In this document: positions 27,954-40,300 of the stretch, piece by piece
Position numbering within the stretch: position 1 is the stretch's first letter
Layout of the letters: each line of letters starts with the position of its first letter
NCBI RefSeq assembly: GCF_001029505.1
Contig: NZ_LEKH01000003.1
Coordinates: 124,001-188,000, forward strand
Reading direction: 5' to 3'
Length of the DNA stretch: 64,000 nucleotides
Source of the DNA: Rubrobacter aplysinae
GTDB lineage: Bacteria > Actinomycetota > Rubrobacteria > Rubrobacterales > Rubrobacteraceae
The notes under the pieces: generated by a model
The model's input: only the letters and a program-made list of their open reading frames with translations
What the model was told of the DNA's origin: nothing
Database searches by the model: none
Position numbers and translations under genes: made by a program

Positions 27954-28909
27954 TGCGTGTGGGTCCTTCAGGCGACGGCACACCGGGCGGCGAGCTCCTA
28001 TCGCTGCCCGAGTGCTACGAGCGGTGCCGTCGGGTAGAGCGGTATCACAGCCGAACCTACTACTTCTCCACCCAGCTCTTCCCGCGCGAGGTGAGGCCCC
28101 ACGTCCACGCCATCTACGCCTTCATGCGCGAGGCGGACGAGATCGTGGACGACCCCGGAGAGGCCAGCCTGGAAGAGCAACTCGCCGGGCTGGATGGCTT
28201 CGAGGCCGAAACGGTCGCAGCGATCTCCGGCGAGTCCGTGGCGAACCCCACGCTGCGGGCCTTCGCGAACACCGTCCGGCTGCACGGCATAGAGCTCGAC
28301 ACCGTAAACGCCTTTCTCGGGAGCATGAAGATGGACACCCGCGTGTTCCGCTACGAGACCTTTATGGATCTAAAAAGCTACACCTACGGCAGCGCCGCCG
28401 TAGTCGGGCTGATGATGTGCCGGATCATGGGCGTGACCGACGCCGCCGCCGACCCCCACGCCGAGGCCCTGGGCGAGGCCATGCAGCTCACGAACTTCCT
28501 GCGCGACGTGGGCGAGGACTGGGAGCGGGGCCGCGTATATCTGCCGCAGGAAGATCTGAAACACTTCGAGTACACGGAGAAGGATCTCGCGTCCGGCGTG
28601 ATAGACGAGCGGTTCGCCAAGCTGATGCGGTTCGAGATCTCCCGCGCCAGACGCCTGTACGAGGATGCGGACCGGGGCCTCCACTACATCCCGCGCGGCC
28701 GGCGCTACCCCATAGCCGTCGCCCGCCGGCTCTACGCCGCGATACTGGACAGCATAGAGGCGAACGGCTACGACGTTTTCTCCGGCAAGGCCTCGACCTC
28801 GGCGGCGAAGAAGCTGGCCGTCGCCACCGGCTGCGCCGCCCGGGACCCGAAAGACCTCGTGGCCCGGAGCCGATCTCGCCGCGCCCCCGGTACCGCGATC
28901 CCGGCATAG
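27953..28909 (+). CDS. crtB: phytoene synthase
   Basis: Condenses two geranylgeranyl-PP to phytoene, 318 aa. Both aspartate-rich Mg sites are present: FMREADEIVDDP near residue 60 and NFLRDVGEDWERGRVYLPQEDL near 180. SRTYYFSTQLFPREVRPHVHAIYAF near the N-terminus and FMDLKSYTYGSAAVVGLMMCRIMG in the middle complete the pattern. The ATG at 27953 overlaps the crtI stop as TAATG, giving tight coupling. Squalene synthase is the alternative within the fold, but the crtI partner settles it. Precursor supply genes are not in the window. Confidence 0.95.
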   Translation: MRVGPSGDGTPGGELLSLPECYERCRRVERYHSRTYYFSTQLFPREVRPHVHAIYAFMREADEIVDDPGEASLEEQLAGLDGFEAETVAAISGESVANPTLRAFANTVRLHGIELDTVNAFLGSMKMDTRVFRYETFMDLKSYTYGSAAVVGLMMCRIMGVTDAAADPHAEALGEAMQLTNFLRDVGEDWERGRVYLPQEDLKHFEYTEKDLASGVIDERFAKLMRFEISRARRLYEDADRGLHYIPRGRRYPIAVARRLYAAILDSIEANGYDVFSGKASTSAAKKLAVATGCAARDPKDLVARSRSRRAPGTAIPA

Positions 28910-28928
28910 CCCCGCACCGGAAAACAAA

Positions 28929-28959
28929 TTGCAATCCGCACCCGATAATGTTCTAATAT
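28929..28959 (+). promoter_or_regulatory. candidate promoter upstream of the SAM riboswitch (TTGCAA-19-TAATAT)
   Basis: TTGCAA (28929-28934) and TAATAT (28954-28959) are 19 bases apart, in an AT-rich patch about 60 bases ahead of the riboswitch. The spacing is longer than optimal, so strength is uncertain. Confidence 0.45.
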
Positions 28960-29022
28960 GCTTCGCTTAAAGTTGCCGGGCGATCAACCGGAGGCCGTTG
29001 AACCGGCCGACCGCGTCCGGGG

Positions 29023-29155
29023 CGCTCATCGAGAGCGGTGGAGGGACTGGCCCTGTGAAACCGCGACGGCCGGCGAGTCAGATGCTTAAGAATGATTTGC
29101 ATCATGACCCGCGCCAGGTGCCAATTCCTGCGGAGCGTGCTCCGAGAGATGGGCG
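29023..29155 (+). promoter_or_regulatory. SAM-I (S-box) riboswitch
   Basis: P1 is CGCTCATC (29023-29030) with GATGGGCG (29148-29155). The conserved core GAGAGCGGTGGAGGGACTGG and CCCTGTGAAACCGC follows with P2 pairing GCGGT/ACCGC. P3 pairs GTCA/TGAC and ATGC/GCAT over a 13-base loop. The conserved AGGTGCCAATTCC leads to P4 (GGAGC-GT-GCTCC) and ends GAGAGATG, as in the family. It binds S-adenosylmethionine. No terminator with a T-run follows; AAGGAGAGG before the gene could instead pair with TCTCC near 29175, so control is more likely at translation, which is inference. Its target is the homocysteine methyltransferase/MTHFR fusion, the same type as B. subtilis yitJ. Confidence 0.95.
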
Positions 29156-29242
29156 GGAAGCGAGAAGAGTCGCGTCTCCGCCCCTGTCAGGATCACGTAA
29201 CCGAGCGCCGGGAACCATACGGTTAAGGAGAGGTGCATACTT

Positions 29243-31162
29243 TTGCAACTTGACCTGAAAGAGATGCTGGATGGCAGGGTCCTCATAGGGGACGGCGCCA
29301 TGGGCACCGTAATGCAGGAGCGCGGCGTCGGACCCGGCGCGCCGTACGTACGCGCCAACCTCACCCACCCCGAGGCGGTTATCGGGATACACGAGGAGTA
29401 CCTCCGTGCCGGCTCCAGGATCATCGAGACCAACACCTTCGCCGCGAACCGGATCAAGCTCGCCGATCACGGCCTCGAGGACCGGGTACGCGAGCTGAAC
29501 GTCGAGGGGGCAAGGCTCGCCAAAAAGGCCGTCGAGAATGCCGGGCTAACCGGTAGAGCAGGCTCCAAAGGCTCAAGAGGTTCAGGGGATTCAGGAGGTT
29601 CGGAGCGCGCCATCGTTGCCGGCGCGATAGGCCCGACCGGCCAGCCACTCGTGCCCATAGGCTCTATCGAGTACGAGGAGGCCAGAGAGATCTTCCGGGA
29701 GGCGGCGGACGCGCTCATAGAGGGCGGGGCGGACGCGCTGCTGCTGGAGACCTTCACCGACATGGATGAGCTCAGGCTCGCCTACGAGGTCGCGAGCGCC
29801 TTCGACGTGCCGGTGCTGGCGTACAAGAGCTTTATCGAGGACGGCGAGAGGCTCGGCAACGGCTTGCCCGTCAAGGTTGCCCGGGAGGTATCTGACTGGG
29901 GCGCGGCGCTCGTGGGCACCAACTGCACCGTCGGGCCGCAGCGGATGGTCTCGATAGTCGAGCAGATGGCGTCCCAGATCGGCCCCGTCGCCGCCCTCCC
30001 CACTCCGGGCCTGCCGCAGCTCATAGACGGCGTCGTGCGCTACAGCCAGGACGCCGACCACTTCGCGGAGTACGGCGTGAAGCTCGCCGAGAGCGGGGCG
30101 CGCCTCATAGGCGGCTGCTGCGGCACCACCCCGGATCACGTCCGCGCGCTGGCCCAGCGCCTGGAGGACTTCGAGCCGCCGCGGGAGATCGAGACCAACG
30201 GCTCCGTCGCCGCGGCGGTCGCCGCCGCCGACGAGGCCGAGGTGACCGGCCCCAGGGAGCCGGTCACCGACTTCTGGCAGCGCCTCAAGGAAGGCTGGGC
30301 GACGACGGTAGAGGTGGACCTGCCGCGCGGCAACGACATCTCGGAGGTTATAGAGGCGGCCCGCAAGCTCAAGGAGCGCGGCGTCCACGCCATAGACATC
30401 TCCGACGGCGCGCGGGCGCGGCTCAGGATGCACCCGGTCACGGTGGGGCGGCTCATCCAGGAGGAGGTCGGCATCGAGGTCGTCTCCCACATCTCCACCC
30501 GCGACCGCAACATCATAGGGTTGCAGGCGGATCTCCTCTCGGCGCACGCCCTCGGGGTCCACAACATCCTCGCCGTCACCGGCGACCCGGCTCAGATCGG
30601 GGACTTCCCCGAGGCCACCTCGGTCTTCGACACCGACTCCGTCGGGCTCGTGCACGCGATGAGCAAGATGAACCGGGGCGAGGACCTCGCGGGCAACCCG
30701 ATAGGAGAGCCGCCCGGCTTTCTCATCGGCGCGTCGTTCAACCCCACCGCCGAGGACATGGGCTATGAGTTGGACAAGATCAAACGCAAGATAGACGCCG
30801 GGACCCACGCCTTCTGGACCCAGCCCATCTTCGAGATAGAGTCGCTCGAACGCGCCCTGGAGCACTTCGGAGATTTGGAGCTCAAGATCATCCTCGGCCT
30901 CATGCCCCTGCGCACCGCGCGGCAGGCGGAGTTCATGGAGCGCGAGGTGCCGGGGATAAACGTACCGGAGCACGTGCGCGAGACGATCTCCGGGCTCCCC
31001 AAAGAGGACGTGCCGAAGTACGGCGTCGAGCTGGCGCAGGACATCCTCGCTAGGGCCCGCCCGCTAATAGACGGGGCGTACATAATGCCCCCCGCGAGCG
31101 CGCCGGAGCTTGCAGGGGACGTGCTGGAGGCCGTGGAGGGCGTCGGAAACCGGGAGCACTAG
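29243..31162 (+). CDS. bifunctional homocysteine S-methyltransferase / 5,10-methylenetetrahydrofolate reductase
   Basis: 639-aa fusion of the YitJ type. The N-terminal half (about 1-305) is a homocysteine-binding barrel, with GDGAMGTVMQ near the start and the zinc cysteines in VGTNCTVGP and [11 protein letters not shown]. The C-terminal half (about 350-620) is methylenetetrahydrofolate reductase, with STRDRNIIGLQADLL, LAVTGDPAQIGDFP and HAFWTQPIFEIE. The reductase makes 5-methyl-THF for MetH; the barrel half may use another methyl donor or channel homocysteine. A Ser/Gly-rich insert (AGSKGSRGSGDSGGSER) near residue 108-122 looks like a microsatellite expansion in a loop. The start is TTG at 29243 with GGAGAGGTG upstream. 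It is preceded by a SAM-I riboswitch and followed by metH. Confidence 0.92.
   Translation: MQLDLKEMLDGRVLIGDGAMGTVMQERGVGPGAPYVRANLTHPEAVIGIHEEYLRAGSRIIETNTFAANRIKLADHGLEDRVRELNVEGARLAKKAVENAGLTGRAGSKGSRGSGDSGGSERAIVAGAIGPTGQPLVPIGSIEYEEAREIFREAADALIEGGADALLLETFTDMDELRLAYEVASAFDVPVLAYKSFIEDGERLGNGLPVKVAREVSDWGAALVGTNCTVGPQRMVSIVEQMASQIGPVAALPTPGLPQLIDGVVRYSQDADHFAEYGVKLAESGARLIGGCCGTTPDHVRALAQRLEDFEPPREIETNGSVAAAVAAADEAEVTGPREPVTDFWQRLKEGWATTVEVDLPRGNDISEVIEAARKLKERGVHAIDISDGARARLRMHPVTVGRLIQEEVGIEVVSHISTRDRNIIGLQADLLSAHALGVHNILAVTGDPAQIGDFPEATSVFDTDSVGLVHAMSKMNRGEDLAGNPIGEPPGFLIGASFNPTAEDMGYELDKIKRKIDAGTHAFWTQPIFEIESLERALEHFGDLELKIILGLMPLRTARQAEFMEREVPGINVPEHVRETISGLPKEDVPKYGVELAQDILARARPLIDGAYIMPPASAPELAGDVLEAVEGVGNREH
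29557..29605 (+). repeat. low-complexity in-frame insert in the methyltransferase domain
   Basis: Imperfect repeats of a 9-to-12-base unit (GGTTCAGG, GATTCAGG, GGTTCGG) give the Gly/Ser-rich peptide AGSKGSRGSGDSGGS. It sits in a region without other repeats and keeps the frame. Confidence 0.7.
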
Positions 31163-31408
31163 AGCCCTACTAGTTCCCACCAGGCCCCACGCGGCCCGGA
31201 CGCCGAGAGGAGGATGGCGCGTGATCGAGGTTTCAGGCAGAGTCGGAGAGAGCCGCGAGGTACCGCCCTCACACCCGGCGGTATCCTGTAAGAGGCCCGG
31301 CCACATGGCCGAGGGCGCGAGGCTCGCCGGAGGGATATAGCGGTCCCTGTGGAGTGAGACGCCAGGCGGCAGGACACGCTAATAAACAGGGAAGGTGTAC
31401 GGCACCAG
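31163..31408 (+). promoter_or_regulatory. 246-base structured leader of metH
   Basis: No gene is seen here. The segment holds several stems, for example ACCGCCCTCACACCCGGCGGT and GGCCACATGGCC, and short motifs (CTGTAAG, GCCACATGGCC, GCGCGAGGCTCGCCGG) that occur in the same order as conserved parts of cobalamin riboswitches. The diagnostic GGGAA...GGTG part is missing where expected, so I do not call a riboswitch. AGGGAAGG at 31388-31395 is the probable ribosome-binding site for metH. Confidence 0.35.
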
Positions 31409-35134
<3,726 letters not shown>

Positions 35135-35263
35135 CTTCCCGCAGCGGAGACTCTCCACAAAGCCCTGCTACGGAGGTTCGCCGGCGGGCTGGTTGTGAGG
35201 TTGTGAGGAGCCCGTTTCGGATAGTAGGGTAGTCAAAAGTTCCGGCTGAAGGGAGGCTACGCC

Positions 35264-36025
35264 ATGGCTTTGGATTTCGAGGACAAGGTTGCGCTCGTAA
35301 CCGGCGGCGGCTCGGGCATAGGCCGCGCGACCGCGTTGGAGTTCGCCAGAAACGGCGCCAGGGTCGTCGTTAGCGACCTCGACGAGGGCGGTGGGGACCA
35401 GACCGTATCCTCGATCCAGGAGGCCGGCGGCGAAGCCACTTTCATGAAGGCGGACGTCTCCAAGGAAGACGAGGTCCGCTCCCTGATACATGGGGTCGTG
35501 GAGGCCTACGGCAGGCTCGACTGCGCCCACAACAACGCCGGTATCCTGGGGCGTTTCGTGCCGACGGCGGACTACGACGTTAGCGTGTTCGACCAGACCA
35601 TCGCCGTGAACCTACGGGGCGTCTTCCTGTGCATGAAGTACGAGATCCCGGTCATGGTCGGACAGGGTGGCGGCGCGATCGTCAACTCCTCGTCGGCGGC
35701 CGGGCTGCAGGCCCAGGCGGGTGCCATCGGCTACGTCGCCAGCAAGCACGCCGTTGCGGGCATGACGAAGACAGCAGCCGTCGAGTACGCCCAGGTCGGG
35801 GTCAGGATCAACGCCGTCAACCCCGGAGGCGTAAACACGGCGATGGTCGCGGGGCTGGCCGCAGACGTGCCCCAGGACGCGCAAGATGCGCCAAACGCCC
35901 ACCCGATAGGCCGCTCTGCGGAGCCCGAGGAGATAGCCCGGGCCGTGGTGTGGCTGTGCTCGGGAGAGCCGAGCTTCGTCGTGGGCCACAACCTCACCAT
36001 AGACGGCGGCCTGACGGTACAGTAA
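35264..36025 (+). CDS. short-chain dehydrogenase/reductase
   Basis: NAD(P)-dependent SDR of classical type, 253 aa. The cofactor site is ALVTGGGSGIGRATALEFA; the VVVSDLDEGG segment with Asp after the second strand favours NAD over NADP. The structural HNNAGI motif, catalytic serine in VNSSSAAG and the pair YVASK are all present. RINAVNPGGVNT and HNLTIDGGLTVQ finish the fold. A good AAGGGAGG ribosome-binding site precedes the ATG. It is 129 bases after metH on the same strand, but nothing links it to methionine metabolism; the substrate is unknown, with glucose or 2,5-dichloro-type dehydrogenases among similar proteins. Confidence 0.88.
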   Translation: MALDFEDKVALVTGGGSGIGRATALEFARNGARVVVSDLDEGGGDQTVSSIQEAGGEATFMKADVSKEDEVRSLIHGVVEAYGRLDCAHNNAGILGRFVPTADYDVSVFDQTIAVNLRGVFLCMKYEIPVMVGQGGGAIVNSSSAAGLQAQAGAIGYVASKHAVAGMTKTAAVEYAQVGVRINAVNPGGVNTAMVAGLAADVPQDAQDAPNAHPIGRSAEPEEIARAVVWLCSGEPSFVVGHNLTIDGGLTVQ

Positions 36026-36125
36026 GGCCCGGCGGCTGGCCACATCGTGACCGGGCGCGCCATGGGATTCGGCCGGTAGCGGGCGGGCTAGCCGGAGCGT
36101 CCCTGCTACTCGATGCTACCTGGCG

Positions 36126-36725
36126 CTACTCGAACCGGACTTCCTCGAAACCCAGGGACAGGACGAAGGCGCGGAGGCTGGCCTCGGCGTTGTCTTCCGC
36201 CTGATCCAGGATGCCGTTATCGCGGGCGGAGCCCTCTAGCCGCCGCACCGCCTCCCGGCGGGCCTCCGTCTCCAGCTCTTCGTCGGCGCTGAAGTCGAGC
36301 AGGCCCTGATCCCGATCGTAGACCCGGGTCTCGTCTTCGTCTAGCGCCGCAGAGAGTATCTCGGGCTCGGGGAGGTCTATCGTTACCCGGCCGTCTTCCG
36401 CGCCCACGTCGCCCTGGCCTAACCGGCCGAGGTCCACGCCCGCGCGCACCTCCCCGACCGCGATGAGCACGACGCTCTCGCCCCGGAGGTTGTCGAAGAG
36501 CTCGGGACCGAGACCGAACCCGCCGCTCTCTTCCGTAACGGGCACCGACTCCCTCCACCGCACACTGGAGAGCTCGTTGAGCTTCCGTACCTCCTGGACC
36601 GACACCTCCTCTTCCCCGATACCGGGCAGGCTCCCGGTGAAGAAGGCTACACCAAGCCCCCCGGCGATCCCCACCGCAAGAAACAGTGCGGCCAGTAGCA
36701 GTGTGCCCGCGCCTCTGTTGTGCAA
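36126..36725 (-). CDS. DUF4230 domain membrane-anchored protein
   Basis: 199-aa protein with an N-terminal membrane anchor (GTLLLAALFLAVGIAGGLGVAFFTG) and an extracytoplasmic DUF4230 domain. The domain pattern is visible: VQEVRKLNELSSVRWRESV, then VVLIAVGEVRAGVDLGRLGQGDV, VTIDLPEPEILSAALDEDETRVYDRDQGLL and the helical end AEDNAEASLRAFVLSLGFEEV. Members are widespread in bacteria and uncharacterised. The gene is convergent with the SDR and followed by a small gene on the same strand, with a 43-base gap before it. Function unknown; the fold is distantly like proteins that bind membrane-proximal partners. Confidence 0.82.
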   Translation of the reverse strand: MHNRGAGTLLLAALFLAVGIAGGLGVAFFTGSLPGIGEEEVSVQEVRKLNELSSVRWRESVPVTEESGGFGLGPELFDNLRGESVVLIAVGEVRAGVDLGRLGQGDVGAEDGRVTIDLPEPEILSAALDEDETRVYDRDQGLLDFSADEELETEARREAVRRLEGSARDNGILDQAEDNAEASLRAFVLSLGFEEVRFE

Positions 36726-36768
36726 TACCCGCTCCTCGTGGCCGGCCCGCCTCTACACTACGCCTGCG

Positions 36769-36993
36769 TTACGCCTGTATGTTCGTCTGGTACCAGCGCG
36801 TGGCCGCGCCGAGCCCCCCGGCTTCCGGGAACGTCTCGCCTTTTGCGAGCTGGACCCTTACGGGCGCGTGCATGGTCCCCAAGTCGCAGATGTAGGTGTT
36901 GGTTACCGGGGCCTGCTCACCCGCCTCGAAGACGGGCCCGTAATGCCGGTAGCGGTCCAGTATCTCCTGTGTGGTCCGTGCGTCAGCGGACAT
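36769..36993 (-). CDS. small hypothetical protein, 74 aa
   Basis: I do not recognise this protein. It is soluble and acidic at the start (SADARTTQEILDRYRHYGPVFEAGEQAPVT) with a single cysteine in NTYICDLGTMHAPVRVQLAKGETFP. The layout, with a helix followed by strands, and the GETFPEAGG turn suggest a compact domain. AAGGTG... and GAGAGGCGAG sequences lie upstream of the ATG at 36993, and the frame uses normal codons, so I accept it. It lies upstream of the DUF4230 gene in the same direction and may be co-transcribed. Confidence 0.6.
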   Translation of the reverse strand: MSADARTTQEILDRYRHYGPVFEAGEQAPVTNTYICDLGTMHAPVRVQLAKGETFPEAGGLGAATRWYQTNIQA

Positions 36994-37391
36994 TCTCGCC
37001 TCTCCAAAGGTGTTTTCTTGCCTGATCTGGCCAAATTTCCCGGGTGGATTGTAGCTTATATCCCGGCGGCTCCGGGGACCGTACCGTAGCGGCCTCTCTA
37101 GAGAGCATCCGCGAAAACGGGAGCCGTGAGCATCCAGACCCGGCCGGAGCCGCCGGGTCTCCTTTCCGGAAGCTTTTCACGCTCCGGAGGCCGCAGGCTG
37201 GATGCTGGTAGACTATGGTAGTCGCTGGTGGGGTGGTCGCCGGGTTAAAGTCCCGTCCCGGAGCAGCCGATAACCTCTTATACCATGCGGGATGCGAGGG
37301 ACACTAAGAATATGCAGGACACGGGGCCGGGCACTATACACGGGGTATACCCAGCCCTGGTTAGGGTTCTAGGACCGATCGGGAGAGGCCG
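36994..37391. other. 398-base intergenic region upstream of the LOV-GGDEF-EAL gene, with palindrome and stem-bounded element
   Basis: No gene is supported. ATGGTA (37215-37220) and TACCAT (37281-37286) could close a 72-base element that contains a CGGGTTAAAGTCCCG hairpin; it resembles a tRNA T-arm in miniature but no tRNA can be folded around it. A perfect palindrome GGGTATACCC lies at 37343-37352, about 40 bases before the start codon, a candidate operator. I searched by eye for the GEMM c-di-GMP aptamer signature and did not find it. Confidence 0.45.
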
Positions 37392-40300
37392 GTGCAAAAG
37401 ACTCACGCAGATCTGGCTGGCGCGCTAGAGGGAGCCACCGACGCCTTCTTTATTCTTGACGGCGGTTGGCGTTTTACCTACCTGAACTCCAGGGCGGAGC
37501 GGGTCCTGGACCGGCGAAGCGAGCGCCTCCTCGGTGAGGACCTCCGGGAGGCATTGTCCGAGTCGGTGACGTTTACGCTGCGCAAGGAGCTTGGCCGGGC
37601 GGTCGAGGAAAGGGACCTGGCCGGGTTCCGGTGGTATCACCCGGAGCTCGACAGATGGTTCGAGGTTCGGGCCAATCCGCTGGAGAGCGGCGTTTTGGTC
37701 TGTCTCCGAGACACCGACGAGAGCCGCGAGGGCTGGCTCGGAATAGTAGAGAGAGCCCTCGAAGCCTCTGCCGCCGGCGCCCTCATAACTGACGCCACGC
37801 AGCCGCACGACCCAATCATCTACGCCAACCGCGCCCTGCAGCGGATGACGGGCTACACCGAAGGGGAGATGATCGGGTACAACTGCCGCTTCCTGCAGGG
37901 GACGGACCGGGACCAGCCCGAGTTGAGAGGGCTGCGGAAAGCCGTCCGCTTCGGGGAGGACTGTACGTGCATCCTGCGCAACTACCGCAAGGACGGCACG
38001 TTATTCTACAACGAGCTGTATGTCTCACCCGTAAGCGACGAAAACGGGAACGTCACCCACTACCTCGGCATCCAGAATGACGTGACGGACCGCGTACTCG
38101 CGAGCGAGCGGGACGAGGAAACCCTCAGACAGCAGGCGGCCGCCATGCAGAGCTCGATGGACGGCATCGGTATCTCCGGCCCCGACGGCAGGCTCGGGCA
38201 CCTAAATCAGGCCCACGCCGACCTCTACGGCTACGCAAACCCCGACGAGATGGTCGGCATGGGCTGGCGAGAGCTGTACGGCGAGGATCAGGTCTCCCGG
38301 TTCGAGCGCGACGTCGTCCCAGACCTCGTGAACGAGGGGCACTGGCGTGGAGAGGCCGCCGGCGTGAGAAAGGACGGGAGCGAGTTTCCGCAGGAGCTGT
38401 CCCTGAGCGTCCTCGAGGACGGCGGGACGGTCTGCGTGGTCCGGGACATCAGTGAGCGCAGGCGCGGCGAGGAGGCGAGCCGGCTGCTGTCCTCTATAGT
38501 CGAGCACTCCGAGGAGGCCATAGTCGCCAACACCCTGGACGGGACCATCACGAGCTGGAACCCCGCCGCGGAGAGGCTCTTCGGCTACACCGCAGAGGAG
38601 ATGGTCGGCGAGTCCGTCGGCATCCTCAACCCCCGTGAGAAGCCGAATGAGAACCTGGAGAAGATAAAGAGTATGGGCCGCACCGGGGCCCCCAACCGGC
38701 AGGAAACCGTGCGCGTGGCGAAGAGCGGGGAACGGATGGAGGTATCGGTTACGAGTTCGCCCGTCCGGGACGCGGCGGGCAGCGTCACCGGCACCTCGGC
38801 AATCTTCAAGGACATCTCGCGCAGCAAGGCCGCCGAGCGCGCCCTGACCGAGAGCGAGGAACGTTACCGGGCGATCGTCGAGGACCAGACGGAGATGATC
38901 TGCCGCTTCTCGCCGGACCGGACGCTCACGTTCGTCAACGAGTCCTACTGCAGACACTTCGGCCTCGAACGAGAAGAGCTACTCGGAGAGAGCTTCATGT
39001 CACAGATCCCGGAGGAAGAGCGCCGGGCCCTGGAGGAGCACCTCTTTAGTCTGACTCGCGAGAGCCCGGCGAGGTCCGTCGAGCACCGGATAACGACCGC
39101 CGGGGGCGAGGTGCGCTGGCACCAGTGGACGGACAGGGCCCTGTTCGACGAGCGGGGAGAGCTGACGGGCTACCAGTCCGTGGGCCGCGACATCACCGAG
39201 CGCAAGGAGGCCGAGGAGGCCTTACACCGGGAGCGCAATCTGCTGCGCACCGTCATAGACTCCACCCGCGACTTCATCTTCGTCAAGGACACCGAGCACC
39301 GCTTCCGCCTCAGCAACGCGGCCCACCAGAGCGTTATGGGCGCGGGCTCCCAGGAGGAGCTCCTTCTGGGCAAGACCAACGCCGACTACTGGGGAGAAAA
39401 AGCGGCGGCCCCCTTCCACGCCGACGACCGGCGGGTGCTAGATCATGGGGAGTTCATCGCGGACCGGGAGGAGAAGGTCTACGGAGCCTCCGGCGAGGAG
39501 TTGTGGCTCTCGACCACGAAAGCGCCCCTGCAGGCTTCCGGCGGCGGCATAGAGGGTCTGGTGGCCGTGAGCCGGGACATCACCGAGCGCCGCCGAGAGC
39601 AGCACGAGCTCTCCATCACCGCCGCCCGGCTCACCACGCTGATACAGAACATGCCCTCCGGCATTCTGGTCGAGGATGAGGAGAGGAATATCCGGCGCGC
39701 GAACGCCGCGATCACCCGGATGTTCGAGATGGAGGCCACGGCGGAAGAGCTCACGAGGGATGACTGCAACACCGCCGCCCGGGACGTGATGAACCTGCTC
39801 GCGGATCCGGAAGGCTTCGTGGCGCGCATAGAGGAGATCCTGGCCAGCGGCCGGGCCGTGACGGGAGAGGAGGTCCTGCTCGCCGACGGGCGGGTCTACG
39901 AACGGGACTACGTCCCCGTCTACGTCCGGGGCGAGTACCGGGGCCACATGTGGCACTATCGGGATCTCACCTCCCACAAACGGGCGGAGGAGAGGCTAAG
40001 AGAGAGCCAGGGGCGTTTCCGGGCGCTCTTCGACCAGACGGCGGTAGGGGTGTGCGTCGCGGACCTGGACCGCCGCCTACTGGAGACCAACGAGGCCTAC
40101 CAGAAGATAACCGGCTACAGCGGGGAGGAGCTCATGGGCATGTCCACCCTGGAGCTCACCCACCCGGAAGACCGAGCTGCCGATACCGGGGTAAGCAGGA
40201 CCTTCGTATCCGACCACACCGACAGCTACCGGAGGTCCAAACGTTACATCCGCAAGGATGGCGCGGTGATCTGGGCAGAGGCGACGAGCTCATTGGTGCG

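Noticed and set aside
37230-37286. tRNA gene
   Set aside because: A GGGTTAAAGTCCC T-arm-like piece exists but no acceptor stem, D-arm or anticodon arm can be paired around it.
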